Source: JAUMWX01 sp023394215 (lineage in GTDB: Bacteria; Bacillota; Clostridia; Tissierellales; Peptoniphilaceae). From it: a stretch of DNA of 64,000 nucleotides. A program made the position numbers and the translations under genes. The DNA is taken from assembly GCA_050313995.1 (NCBI GenBank), contig JBNPMM010000002.1. One strand, 5' to 3'. The first letter of the stretch is position 1; each line of letters starts with the position of its first letter. The notes below the pieces were generated by a model, which was given only the letters and a program-made list of their open reading frames with translations, ran no database searches and was not told where the DNA came from. Of this stretch, positions 42,262 through 50,826 are shown piece by piece.

Positions 42262-43689
42262 ATGAAAAAATTTTATGTATTTTTGCTAAGCCTGTTACTT
42301 CTTTTAACCGCCTGTTCCGATAAAACAGGCAGTCAAACGGATAATGAGGTCAAGGCGCTTTTAGGAAAAGACAAACTTGTAGTAGCTACAAGTGCGGACT
42401 ATCCGCCTTACGAATTTATAAAAAACATAAACGGCAAGGATGAGTTCGTAGGGCTCGATATATCGATTATAAAGTACATTGCCCAAAAGTGGGATATGGA
42501 CTTGGAAATCCAAGATGTTAAATTCGACGCCCTATTGGCCGGATTGGAAACAGGAATGTACGATATGGTTATAGCAGCCATGTCTCCTTCTCCCGACAGA
42601 AAAGCTTCTTTCTCCGAATCCTACTACAATGCAGTAAGCGGGGTCATTATAAGAAAAGAAGATGCTAAAAAAATAAAAAGCAAGGAAGATTTGGAAGGTC
42701 TTTCCATAGGCGTACAGCTCGGCACGGTGCAAGAAGGTATAGTTGACGGATTAAAAAATATATCCAAAAAAGCCCTTTCAAATGCCAACACGCTCTTACT
42801 TGAATTAAAAAGTAAAAAAACCGATGCGATCATAATGGAAAAGCCGGTTGCTCAATCTTACGCAAATTCAAATCCCGATTTATTGGTTGTAGATTCCATA
42901 GAATATGAAGATGAAGCCGGCGGTTCTTCAATAGCAATGCCCGAAAAATCATTGGAGTTAACAGAAAAGGTCAATCAGGTTATTGCTGAAATGAAGGAAA
43001 AAGGACTCATAGACCAATGGTTGGTAGAGGCAAATGATTTAGCTAATGACAGTGAGAAAAAGGACTACAACTACCTGTTTGTTGACGGAATTAAAAACAC
43101 GCTTATTTTATCCTTCCTGTCACTTTTAATAGGATTTACCTTGGCGTTATTTGTTACTTTCATAAGAAGAAGCAAGCTTGTAATTAAATTTATCGCTCAG
43201 GCATTTGTAGAAATCATTCGTGGAACCCCTCTTATGCTTCAAATCCTTATAGTTTATTACGGACTTGACTTTTTAGGAATCAAAATGAGTGCTTTCACAG
43301 CCTCTTTAATAGCCGTATCTATAAATTCGGCAGCCTACGTTTCCGAAATAATCCGTTCAGGTATAGAATCCATAGATAAGGGGCAAATGGAAGCCGGAAG
43401 AAGTCTCGGTTTGTCAAGCGCTCAGACAATGAAGAAAATCATAATGCCTCAGGCAATAAAAAATATACTTCCTGCCCTTGGTAACGAATTTGTAACCCTT
43501 ATAAAGGAAACATCTATAGCTTCAACTATAGGCGTAGCCGAACTTATGTACCAGACTTCAAAGGTTCAAAGCTTAACTTATCAAGCAATGAAGCCTTTAT
43601 TAATAGTTTCTTTAATATACTTTGTATTAACATTCGGTTTAAGCCTTGTGCTAAAAGCCTTTGAAAGGAGATTAAAATATGATAATTAA
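42262..43689 (+). CDS. Amino-acid ABC importer: fused substrate-binding and permease protein
   Basis: 475 residues from the ATG at 42262 behind TGGAGGTTATT. Lipoprotein signal with LTAC (Cys18), then an SBP_bac_3 domain (about 35-255: LVVATSADYPPYEF, FVGLDISIIKYIAQ, DMVIAAMSPSPDRKASFSES). A permease domain follows (about 265-475: NTLILSFLSLLIGFTLAL, FVEIIRGTPLMLQILIVYYG, and the EAA-type loop EAGRSLGLSSAQTMKKIIMP). Fused GlnPH-type proteins are known in Gram-positives. The T-box specifier suggests arginine or another basic amino acid. It overlaps the ATPase gene by 11 bases. Confidence 0.93.
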   Translation: MKKFYVFLLSLLLLLTACSDKTGSQTDNEVKALLGKDKLVVATSADYPPYEFIKNINGKDEFVGLDISIIKYIAQKWDMDLEIQDVKFDALLAGLETGMYDMVIAAMSPSPDRKASFSESYYNAVSGVIIRKEDAKKIKSKEDLEGLSIGVQLGTVQEGIVDGLKNISKKALSNANTLLLELKSKKTDAIIMEKPVAQSYANSNPDLLVVDSIEYEDEAGGSSIAMPEKSLELTEKVNQVIAEMKEKGLIDQWLVEANDLANDSEKKDYNYLFVDGIKNTLILSFLSLLIGFTLALFVTFIRRSKLVIKFIAQAFVEIIRGTPLMLQILIVYYGLDFLGIKMSAFTASLIAVSINSAAYVSEIIRSGIESIDKGQMEAGRSLGLSSAQTMKKIIMPQAIKNILPALGNEFVTLIKETSIASTIGVAELMYQTSKVQSLTYQAMKPLLIVSLIYFVLTFGLSLVLKAFERRLKYDN

Positions 43690-44404
43690 GATAGATAATC
43701 TGAAAAAGTCCTTTGACGGAAAAGAAATATTAAAAGGTATAAATTTGGAAGTAAAAAAAGGCGAAGTAATTTCCATAATAGGCCCTTCCGGCTCAGGAAA
43801 ATCAACGCTTTTAAGATGCATAAATTTCCTTGAAAAACCGGATGGCGGAAATATTTACTTCCAAGATCAACTTATAGAAAACAAGGAAAATAAGCTAAAT
43901 ATCATTAGGCAAAAAATGGGAATGGTTTTTCAATCCTTCAATCTCTTCCCGCATATGACGGTTTTGGAAAATATATGTATGGCACCGGAACTTACAGGGA
44001 AAATGACAAAGGCTCAAGCTGAAAATAAAGCTATTGACCTGCTTAAGACCTTAGGTCTTGAAGATAAAAAAGATCAACATCCCAATAAATTATCGGGCGG
44101 CCAAAAACAAAGAATCGCTATGGCAAGAAGCCTTGCCATGGAACCTGAAATAATGCTTTTTGATGAAGTTACCTCAGCTCTTGACCCCGAAATGGTAAAA
44201 GAGGTATTGGATGTTATGACAAACTTGGCTAAATCGGGTATGACTATGATAATAGTTACCCACGAAATGAATTTTGCGAAATCCATATCCGACAGGGTCA
44301 TATTTATGGCCGATGGTCAAATAGTTGAAGAGGGCAAACCTGAGGATATATTTGAAAATCCTAAGACGGACAGGGCAAAAGAATTTTTATCAAAAGTTTT
44401 ATAA
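43679..44404 (+). CDS. Amino-acid ABC importer ATP-binding subunit (GlnQ/ArtP type)
   Basis: 241 residues. Walker A IGPSGSGKSTLLRC near residue 34, Q-loop VFQSFNLFPHMTVLEN, signature LSGGQKQRIAMARSLA, Walker B IMLFDEVTSALDPEM (with the Val in place of the common Pro) and H-loop IIVTHEMNFA. Polar amino-acid uptake family. It starts behind AAAGGAGATTAAAAT within the end of the fused receptor/permease gene; both are under T-box control. Confidence 0.95.
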   Translation: MIIKIDNLKKSFDGKEILKGINLEVKKGEVISIIGPSGSGKSTLLRCINFLEKPDGGNIYFQDQLIENKENKLNIIRQKMGMVFQSFNLFPHMTVLENICMAPELTGKMTKAQAENKAIDLLKTLGLEDKKDQHPNKLSGGQKQRIAMARSLAMEPEIMLFDEVTSALDPEMVKEVLDVMTNLAKSGMTMIIVTHEMNFAKSISDRVIFMADGQIVEEGKPEDIFENPKTDRAKEFLSKVL

Positions 44405-44429
44405 TTAGGAAAATATAGAACCCTATTTA

Positions 44430-44458
44430 TTGCATTAAATTTTACATCTATATATAAT
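44430..44458 (+). promoter_or_regulatory. Promoter of the SpaA-type surface protein gene
   Basis: TTGCAT (44430-44435), a 17-base spacer and TATAAT (44453-44458), 59 bases before the ATG. No terminator is visible after the ABC ATPase, so read-through is possible. Confidence 0.6.
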
Positions 44459-44517
44459 AGTTATGTGTTATGTATAATCATCATACACAATAATTCTATA
44501 ATATTTGGAGAAAAAAA

Positions 44518-46179
44518 ATGAGAAAAAAAACTATTTTTTCTAAGTTTTTAGCCCTGCTTTTACTTATTACTTTCTTGCAGACAAGTCCGGTAAAAGCAAG
44601 TGAAAACTTGGAGTTAAAAGATTGCACTGTCGGTGCCGATATAAGCGAAAGGCTTACAAATATCCAAACCGACACCCAGTTGAAATTGAAGGACAGCTTA
44701 GGTTTAACCTCATATATACTTACGCAATATGCGGCAGCGGTAAACAACTTAGCTGACCAACCCATAAAAAAAGGGGAATACTTTACTGTAAAGGTTGACG
44801 AAAAATTAAGATTTCAAGGTATCATAAGTCCTCAACAATATACAGTTCCGCCGCTTCAACAAGTTTTGAGCGACGGAAGTACCGAAGTTATAGGCGACGG
44901 ATACTTTGATAATACTTCAAACACCATTACCTATGTCTTCAACAAGGATATAAGCGGCGATCAGCTTACCTTATATTTTATGGGAGCTTGGACAGTAAAT
45001 GAAAAAGTTATTCTAAACAACGGAAATTATGATTTTACCATAGAATATCCGGGCAAAACCGAAAATCTTAACTATAATGTAGTTATGGATAACGGTTTGG
45101 GAGAATTAACAAACAACTTCCAAGGTCAAAACATAAAAACTAAAACAAGCTGGCAGCTTGTAAATATAGACCCCGTAAACAAAAGTTATCTGAGATATAT
45201 ACTGTTTGAATTATCAAACAAAGATGAGATAGCAGATACAAGCAAACTTCCAAACTTCGGCTTCTATGCGGGGACCAGTTCCGTACCTTATGCAGCCACC
45301 ACAAATATAAGAATTTTTAAGGCCCCTGCAAGTATAAACGACAGCTTATATTACGATACCGCAACTTTGGAAGAAGTTACAGACCAATTCCAAATTACGG
45401 ATGATCCTATCAATCCGTCAACCAAGATCTTTAAGTCAAATTTGCCTATGGATTCCGGTTTCTATATAGTAGACGAAGGCCTATACATCTCAAACGATGA
45501 AAACTTTGTAGGAAGTTTAACCCCTATCCTTTTGGATAAAGACGGAAACGAAATATCTCAGGTCAAATTGGATGCCACAAGTACACTTGTTAAAGAAAGT
45601 ATGCAGGCAATGGCTCAAGTTATAAATACTTCAAGCTGCAAGCCTCATAAAATACTTGAAATTACAAAACTTGATGAGAAAACAGGCAAAACCCTTGCCG
45701 GTGCCAAATTCAAAATTTCAAATCCTGACGGTTCTCTTGTTGAAGAACTTGTAACAGATGAAAGCGGAAAGGCAAGCTTAAGGCTTCTTTTAGGAAAATA
45801 CAGCATTCAGGAAACAGATGCCCCCAATGGCTACATTCTAAACAGCGAAGCCAAGGAAATTGATTTAAATTCGGAAAAAGAAAAAATAGTAAGCCTAAGC
45901 TTCAAAAATACACCAGAAGAAACCGAACCGGAAAAACCAAAACCGGAAGAACCTAAACCTGAGGAGCCTAAGCCGGAAGAGCCTAAGCCAGAAGAACCAA
46001 AACCGGAAACTCCTAAACCTGAGGTTCCTAAACCGGAAGAACCTAAACCTGAAAATCCTAACAGCTCAAGTCCTAAAACCGGAGATATTATAGCTGACAG
46101 ATTTTTGTTAACCACTTCATTAGTATTAGCAGGTCTTCTATATTTGGTTCTAAATAAAAAAAGAGAGATAAATAAATAA
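44518..46179 (+). CDS. Cell-wall anchored surface protein with SpaA/pilin-like domain and Pro-Glu-Lys repeats
   Basis: 553 residues. Signal peptide to about residue 29 (PVKASEN). A large N-terminal extracellular region of unknown fold follows, with text such as YFTVKVDEKLRF and YILFELSNKDEIA. A prealbumin-like SpaA domain lies at about 380-465 (LEITKLDEKTGKTLAGAKFK ... YSIQETDAPNGYILN). About 45 residues of KPEEP/KPETP repeats span the wall. The sorting signal is SPKTG at about 518, followed by a hydrophobic helix and KKREINK. The first position is Ser instead of Leu. A class A or other sortase is expected; none is adjacent. SpaA domains of this type often form isopeptide bonds. An adhesin or pilin role is inferred. 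Confidence 0.85.
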   Translation: MRKKTIFSKFLALLLLITFLQTSPVKASENLELKDCTVGADISERLTNIQTDTQLKLKDSLGLTSYILTQYAAAVNNLADQPIKKGEYFTVKVDEKLRFQGIISPQQYTVPPLQQVLSDGSTEVIGDGYFDNTSNTITYVFNKDISGDQLTLYFMGAWTVNEKVILNNGNYDFTIEYPGKTENLNYNVVMDNGLGELTNNFQGQNIKTKTSWQLVNIDPVNKSYLRYILFELSNKDEIADTSKLPNFGFYAGTSSVPYAATTNIRIFKAPASINDSLYYDTATLEEVTDQFQITDDPINPSTKIFKSNLPMDSGFYIVDEGLYISNDENFVGSLTPILLDKDGNEISQVKLDATSTLVKESMQAMAQVINTSSCKPHKILEITKLDEKTGKTLAGAKFKISNPDGSLVEELVTDESGKASLRLLLGKYSIQETDAPNGYILNSEAKEIDLNSEKEKIVSLSFKNTPEETEPEKPKPEEPKPEEPKPEEPKPEEPKPETPKPEVPKPEEPKPENPNSSSPKTGDIIADRFLLTTSLVLAGLLYLVLNKKREINK

Positions 46180-46210
46180 AAAAGCTAATATAGTAAACAG
46201 GAGGTTTACA

Positions 46211-47383
46211 ATGGACAACTTTGATTTTTATTCACCCACATTTTTTGCATTTGGTAAAAATCGTGAAGGTGATTGCGGAAAATTGGTAAAAAGATTCGGC
46301 GGCAGTAAAGTTTTAATCCACTACGGCGGAGGATCTGTAGTTCGTTCGGGTTTACTTGACAGGGTGAAGAAATCCCTAAAAGAAGAATCCATCGAATTTA
46401 TAGAACTTGGCGGAGTTATGCCGAATCCAAGAAGCGGTCTTGTTTATGAAGGCATTGAACTTTGCAGAAAAGAAAAGGTAGATTTTATCCTTGCAGTAGG
46501 CGGCGGAAGTACTATAGATTCCGCCAAGGCCATAGCCGCAGGAGCGATATATGACGGAGATTTCTGGGACTTTTATCAAGGTAAATCCATTGAAAAAGCC
46601 CTTCCCATAGGAACCGTTCTTACTATTGCTGCGGCAGGTTCAGAAGGGTCATCCGCTTCAGTTATTACTAAAGAGGAAGGAATGCTTAAAAGAGGGGCTG
46701 CCGGAGATGTCCTTAGACCTAAGTTCTCCATATTAAATCCCGAGCTTACTACAACCCTACCGGCATACCAAACTGCCTGCGGGGTTACAGATATTATAGC
46801 CCATTTATACGAACGCTATTTAACAAATACAAAAAATGTTGAGGTTACCGACCGCTTAATTGAAGCTCTTATCCTAAGCATGAAAATAGAGGCTCCAAAG
46901 GCTATTGCCAACCTTAAAGATTATGATGCAAGAGCCAATATTATGTGGGCAGGGATGATGGCGCATAATAACATAGTCGGAGTCGGGCGTTCACAGGATT
47001 GGGCAAGCCATAAAATCGAACACGAACTGTCCGCAGTTTATGATTGTGCTCACGGTGCGGGACTTGCAGTCACAATGCCCGCAGTTTTCGACTATACCAT
47101 GTCCCACAATATTATGAGATTTGCCCAAATCGCAGTAAGGGTCTGGGGCTGTGATATGGACTTTGAAAACCCAGAAAAAACGGCAAAAATGGGAATCGAA
47201 GCACTTAGAAATTTCCTAATTTCTATAGGAATGCCTAAAAATTTCAAAGAACTTGAAGCAAAAGAAGAAGATATAGAAAAAATGGCACACACCTGTTGCA
47301 ATATTAATAGCAACGGAAAAATCGGCGGTTTTGTGCCGCTTGAACAAAAAGATGTAGAAGCAATTTACAGATTGATGCTCTAA
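46211..47383 (+). CDS. Iron-containing alcohol dehydrogenase (butanol dehydrogenase type)
   Basis: 390 residues. NAD(P)H-dependent oxidoreductase of the Fe-ADH family, similar in layout to clostridial BdhA/YugJ. The nucleotide-binding ILAVGGGSTIDSAKAIAAGA near residue 95 is followed by the iron ligands (CGVTDIIAHLYERYL, the DWASHKIEHELSAVYDCAHG histidines). It starts behind AGGAGGTTTACA, 31 bases after the surface-protein gene, and may be transcribed with it. Substrate not assigned; butyraldehyde/acetaldehyde reduction is usual. Confidence 0.9.
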   Translation: MDNFDFYSPTFFAFGKNREGDCGKLVKRFGGSKVLIHYGGGSVVRSGLLDRVKKSLKEESIEFIELGGVMPNPRSGLVYEGIELCRKEKVDFILAVGGGSTIDSAKAIAAGAIYDGDFWDFYQGKSIEKALPIGTVLTIAAAGSEGSSASVITKEEGMLKRGAAGDVLRPKFSILNPELTTTLPAYQTACGVTDIIAHLYERYLTNTKNVEVTDRLIEALILSMKIEAPKAIANLKDYDARANIMWAGMMAHNNIVGVGRSQDWASHKIEHELSAVYDCAHGAGLAVTMPAVFDYTMSHNIMRFAQIAVRVWGCDMDFENPEKTAKMGIEALRNFLISIGMPKNFKELEAKEEDIEKMAHTCCNINSNGKIGGFVPLEQKDVEAIYRLML

Positions 47384-47404
47384 AACACTGACTTACAAAT
47401 TATT

Positions 47405-47447
47405 AAAACCTCCTGATTAGTCTTTTTAAGTCCAATCAGGAGGTTTT
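47405..47447. terminator. Bidirectional terminator after the alcohol dehydrogenase
   Basis: Perfect 14-base arms AAAACCTCCTGATT (47405-47418) and AATCAGGAGGTTTT (47434-47447). The plus side runs into TTTTCTT and the minus side into TTTTAATA. The remaining sequence to 47606 is AT-rich without a gene. Confidence 0.85.
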
Positions 47448-47606
47448 CTTATACATGAGATATTGTAAAATCCCATGGTCTATGTAAATAAGCCCATTTT
47501 ATAACAGCCCTATTTCTTTAATAATTTATATGTCCTATTTAAATTTCTATGTAATAAATTATTATTTTATGTATAATCTTTCTTTATTCTAATAAATTTC
47601 TATTCT

Positions 47607-49247
47607 TTACTTTCTTTTTCTATATTTTAATAATACTCCCGCACTTGAAACCATCGAAAAAATAGCCAAGCCTATTCCAAAATCTCCTGTAGAAGGATTT
47701 TTCATCTTGCCACTTTCAACATTGGATGCTTCTTTTTCCTGTTTTGAATATGAATTTACTTTTTCAATAACTCCATTTTCTTTTTCGAAGTTTTTACCGT
47801 CTGCATCAGCAATTAGGTAATTATACTTATCTTCCACTTCATTCATAGACGCTTCTCTGATTTCTGCTAATAAGCCTTCTAAATAACTTCCATCCCCATA
47901 TAGGTTTTCATTATCTTTCAAATTTTCAACCATAAAAAGAGGCTTAGCTTCAATGCCCTCGGAAATATCCTTAGTTGCTTCTCGAACGTTTTCATCTTGG
48001 CTGTATCTTGCAATTTTGTCGGATAATGTTTCTTCTCTTTCAATCGGTTTTAAGAAATTAAGATGTACTACATAATTCGCAGAATCTAAGATTTCCGCTT
48101 GTCCCAAACTATATATATTTCCATCTTTTCCTTTTATCAACTCACGATTTGAATTTTTTAAATACTCATACAATTCCTGAACAGACTTGAAAGGATCTCC
48201 TTTCAACCTGGTGAATCCTACTACATCACCACTTTCGTTCACAAAGTCTATTTTCATATTTTCCATTTCCAAGACATAATCATCACCGCTTTTAGAAACG
48301 TAATAGTACTCGGTTACTGAATCTACATATTGAGGTGAAGGCTCCCTCTTTAGACTAATTACATAATTAAATTCAAGGCCCTGATCCGTGCTTTGAATTA
48401 CTCTTATATTTTTACCTTCATCTTCGTTGACTATTGCACTTACACGCTTAATTAAAGTGTAACCTTCTTTAGGCAATTCACTTTTATTAAATTCTTCTTG
48501 TGCTGCATTTTGCAATAATTCCCCGTCAATCATATCACCCTTTTTGTGACCGTCTTCTTGAAAATCTGTATAACGCTTAATACTTGCCGGAACAATTTGC
48601 CTTCCAACCCTCTTTAGAAATACAACCTGATGATAAACTTTTACATTATTTGAATAACTAAACTTTCCTCCGTATTCTGACGCATATTCATCGGCATCAA
48701 TGTCGACCAGCTCTACTTCTCCTATCTCCTTTTCGGGCATTTTTTCAAGAATAACATTTGCAACTAATATAAGTTCCGGACTTTCAGTAATTTTAGTGAA
48801 ATTAGGCACTGTAAAACCCTTATCATCCAAGGGAATTTTAACGTAGTGATCAGGATATTTAAACTCAACCGCCGCATCCTTTTCAAATGCTTTAACAATA
48901 TATTTCCCGGAACCTAAACCGTTGTCCACAACTTGCTGAGCATAGAATAACAACTGTTTCGTTGTTATATATTCATCCTCCTGCAAGGGAAATTGCATAA
49001 ATTTCATGTTAAAGGGTTCAGCTTCAAGATTATCTTCAAGCAAACCGCCTATGTTCATCATTAAATGCGTCCCATAGGGTTCAACATAATCTCTTTGATT
49101 CGGAATTGAATACCAGCTGTCAGACAAGTTGTCGGCATAGGCGATATTGTGCCCTGATACAGTTCCAAACAATACGATTGCGCAAAACAAAATCATTCCT
49201 ACTTTTTTAATTAAAAATCTTCCTAAATTCTCTATTTTTTCCTTCAT
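47607..49247 (-). CDS. Cell-wall anchored surface protein, NPSTG sorting signal, unknown function
   Basis: 546 residues. A basic start and long signal peptide to about residue 38 (NIAYAD). A large extracellular part follows, with repeated short units of the form VVFLKRV / YVISLKREPSP / VVHLNFLKP IEREE. These may be repeated beta domains of about 60-70 residues. A charged stalk and the sorting signal NPSTG (about 517), a hydrophobic helix and YRKRK end the protein. No known enzyme or binding domain is recognised. It starts behind AAGGAGCTGTA. It faces the alcohol dehydrogenase gene and lies downstream of dnaJ. Confidence 0.8.
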   Translation of the reverse strand: MKEKIENLGRFLIKKVGMILFCAIVLFGTVSGHNIAYADNLSDSWYSIPNQRDYVEPYGTHLMMNIGGLLEDNLEAEPFNMKFMQFPLQEDEYITTKQLLFYAQQVVDNGLGSGKYIVKAFEKDAAVEFKYPDHYVKIPLDDKGFTVPNFTKITESPELILVANVILEKMPEKEIGEVELVDIDADEYASEYGGKFSYSNNVKVYHQVVFLKRVGRQIVPASIKRYTDFQEDGHKKGDMIDGELLQNAAQEEFNKSELPKEGYTLIKRVSAIVNEDEGKNIRVIQSTDQGLEFNYVISLKREPSPQYVDSVTEYYYVSKSGDDYVLEMENMKIDFVNESGDVVGFTRLKGDPFKSVQELYEYLKNSNRELIKGKDGNIYSLGQAEILDSANYVVHLNFLKPIEREETLSDKIARYSQDENVREATKDISEGIEAKPLFMVENLKDNENLYGDGSYLEGLLAEIREASMNEVEDKYNYLIADADGKNFEKENGVIEKVNSYSKQEKEASNVESGKMKNPSTGDFGIGLAIFSMVSSAGVLLKYRKRK

Positions 49248-49486
49248 TACAGCTCCTTATATAATATATTTAAGTTGTTAAAGGTAACCTAAAATCCTCT
49301 TAAAGAAAGATTATTCATAACATACATACAAAAAAAATACTATAGGCAAAGTACGCCAAAGATAAAAAATAATTTTTGATAAAAAAACATCGTAACTATA
49401 AATAAACAGACTCTATATAATATATATTAAACGATTGAGAAAAAATTTACAACTTAAACTTTATGAAAACTTATTTATATAAATAT

Positions 49487-49568
49487 AAAACCCTTACCAA
49501 TACAGTATATATCCCATTACCAGCTATACTGATAAAAAAATATACATACTATAATTGGTAAGAGTTTT
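49487..49568 (-). terminator. Terminator downstream of dnaJ
   Basis: Minus-strand AAAACTCTTACCAAT (49568-49554) pairs with ATTGGTAAGGGTTTT (49501-49487), 15 pairs with one G-U. An inner CAGTATA/TATACTG hairpin lies in the loop. The outer arm starts 18 bases after the dnaJ stop. The remaining 49248-49486 is AT-rich leader DNA of the surface-protein gene without a recognised element. Confidence 0.6.
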
Positions 49569-49586
49569 ATTTTATCCTATAATAAT

Positions 49587-50717
49587 TTACTTATCTCCTT
49601 CAAAAAAATCCTTTATCCTGTCAAAAAAGCTCTTATTTTGCTCCTTAACCGTTTGCCCTGAAACTTCAGCAAATTCCTTAAGTTTTTCCCTCTCTTCATT
49701 GGAAAGCTTTTTAGGTATAACTACCTTCACATCAAAATACAGGTTCCCGGGTCTTCCGGTTCTCACATCCGCTATCCCCTTGCCGTCAACTCTGAATCTT
49801 GTATCATTTTGAGTCCCTGCAGGAATTGTAAACTTTTGTGTACCGTCCAAGGTAGGTATATCTATCTCATTACCAAGGGCAGCCGTAGTAAAGTTTATAG
49901 GAAGTTCATAATAAATATCATTTCCATATCTTTTAAATATTTCATGCTCATCCACGGATACCACTATATAAAGGTCTCCAGCCTGTCCTCCGTTCTTTCC
50001 GTCGTTTCCCATTTGTCTTACAGGTATAACCGCTCCGTCCGATATACCGGCAGGCACCTTTACCTTTATCTTGGAGTTGGATTTTACAGTTCCTCTTCCA
50101 TGGCAAACATCACATTTTTCCTTTATTTCGAAACCGCTGCCGCCACAATTTGGACAAGTGCTGACAGACGTAAACTGGCCGAAAGGTGAATTGCTCGTAG
50201 TCCTTACCTGCCCTGTACCGTTACAACGTGAACATGTACTCTTGCCTGTTCCGTTTTTTGCCCCGGTACCGCTACATGCCTTACAGCTTTCCTCTCTCCT
50301 ATAGGAAACTTCCCTTTCTACCCCAAAAACACTTTCTTTGAAAGATATTCTGATTCTGACTTGTATATCCTCTCCCTTTACAGGGGCATTCGGATCAACA
50401 TATCTACGCCTTGAAGATCCTCCTCCGAAAAAGTCCGAAAACAAATCGGAAAATATGTCACCCATATCTCCGAAGCCTCCTGATGAACCCATACTCGGGT
50501 CAAAAGCAGCCTCGCCGTACCTATCGTATCTTGCCCTCTTGTCCGGATCTGAAAGTATAGAATAGGCCTCATTTACTTCTTTAAGTTTTTCTGCTGCCTC
50601 TTCAGAACCACTATTTAAATCTGGATGATATTTTTTTGCTAATCTTCTATATTGTCTCTTAAGTTCTTCGGAAGATACACTTGTATCCACCTCCAAAACC
50701 TCATAAGGATTTCTCAT
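49587..50717 (-). CDS. dnaJ: Chaperone protein DnaJ (Hsp40)
   Basis: Co-chaperone that stimulates DnaK ATPase and presents substrates. 376 residues. J-domain with YHPDLNSGS in place of the usual HPD surroundings (HPD present), a Gly/Phe region (GSSGGFGDMGDIFSDLFSDF), four CxxCxGxG zinc repeats (CKACSGTGAKNG, CSRCNGTGQV, CPNCGGSGFE, CDVCHGRGTV) and the C-terminal client domains. It starts behind TTGGAGGTTTT. Separated from dnaK by a terminator and its own promoter. Confidence 0.97.
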   Translation of the reverse strand: MRNPYEVLEVDTSVSSEELKRQYRRLAKKYHPDLNSGSEEAAEKLKEVNEAYSILSDPDKRARYDRYGEAAFDPSMGSSGGFGDMGDIFSDLFSDFFGGGSSRRRYVDPNAPVKGEDIQVRIRISFKESVFGVEREVSYRREESCKACSGTGAKNGTGKSTCSRCNGTGQVRTTSNSPFGQFTSVSTCPNCGGSGFEIKEKCDVCHGRGTVKSNSKIKVKVPAGISDGAVIPVRQMGNDGKNGGQAGDLYIVVSVDEHEIFKRYGNDIYYELPINFTTAALGNEIDIPTLDGTQKFTIPAGTQNDTRFRVDGKGIADVRTGRPGNLYFDVKVVIPKKLSNEEREKLKEFAEVSGQTVKEQNKSFFDRIKDFFEGDK

Positions 50718-50745
50718 AAAACCTCCAACTATTTTTCAAAGTAAT

Positions 50746-50774
50746 ATGATACATATTATTTTGAAAAATATCAA
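50746..50774 (-). promoter_or_regulatory. Candidate promoter of dnaJ
   Basis: On the minus strand TTGATA (50774-50769), a 17-base spacer and TATCAT (50751-50746), 29 bases before the dnaJ ATG. No CIRCE lies here, so dnaJ may be expressed partly without HrcA control. Confidence 0.5.
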
Positions 50775-50783
50775 TATACATAG

Positions 50784-50816
50784 AAAAATTTAAGGCGCCA
50801 AAACTGACGCCTTAAA
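50784..50816 (-). terminator. Terminator after dnaK
   Basis: TTTAAGGCG (50816-50808) pairs with CGCCTTAAA (50797-50789), followed on the minus strand by a T-run (50788-50784). Confidence 0.8.
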
Positions 50817-50826
50817 CTAATTCCAA

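Noticed and set aside
45930..46065. CRISPR-like short direct repeats
   Set aside because: The repeats are KPEEP codon repeats inside the wall-spanning part of a surface protein, with no spacers of constant length and no cas genes.
45831..46115. 94-residue minus-strand ORF rich in Ser-Gly-Leu
   Set aside because: It mirrors the Pro-Glu-Lys repeat of the surface protein, with no ribosome site; an antisense artefact.
33882..49586. Genomic island with integrase or att sites
   Set aside because: No integrase, transposase, tRNA gene or flanking direct repeat could be found; only the gene-order argument supports foreign origin.
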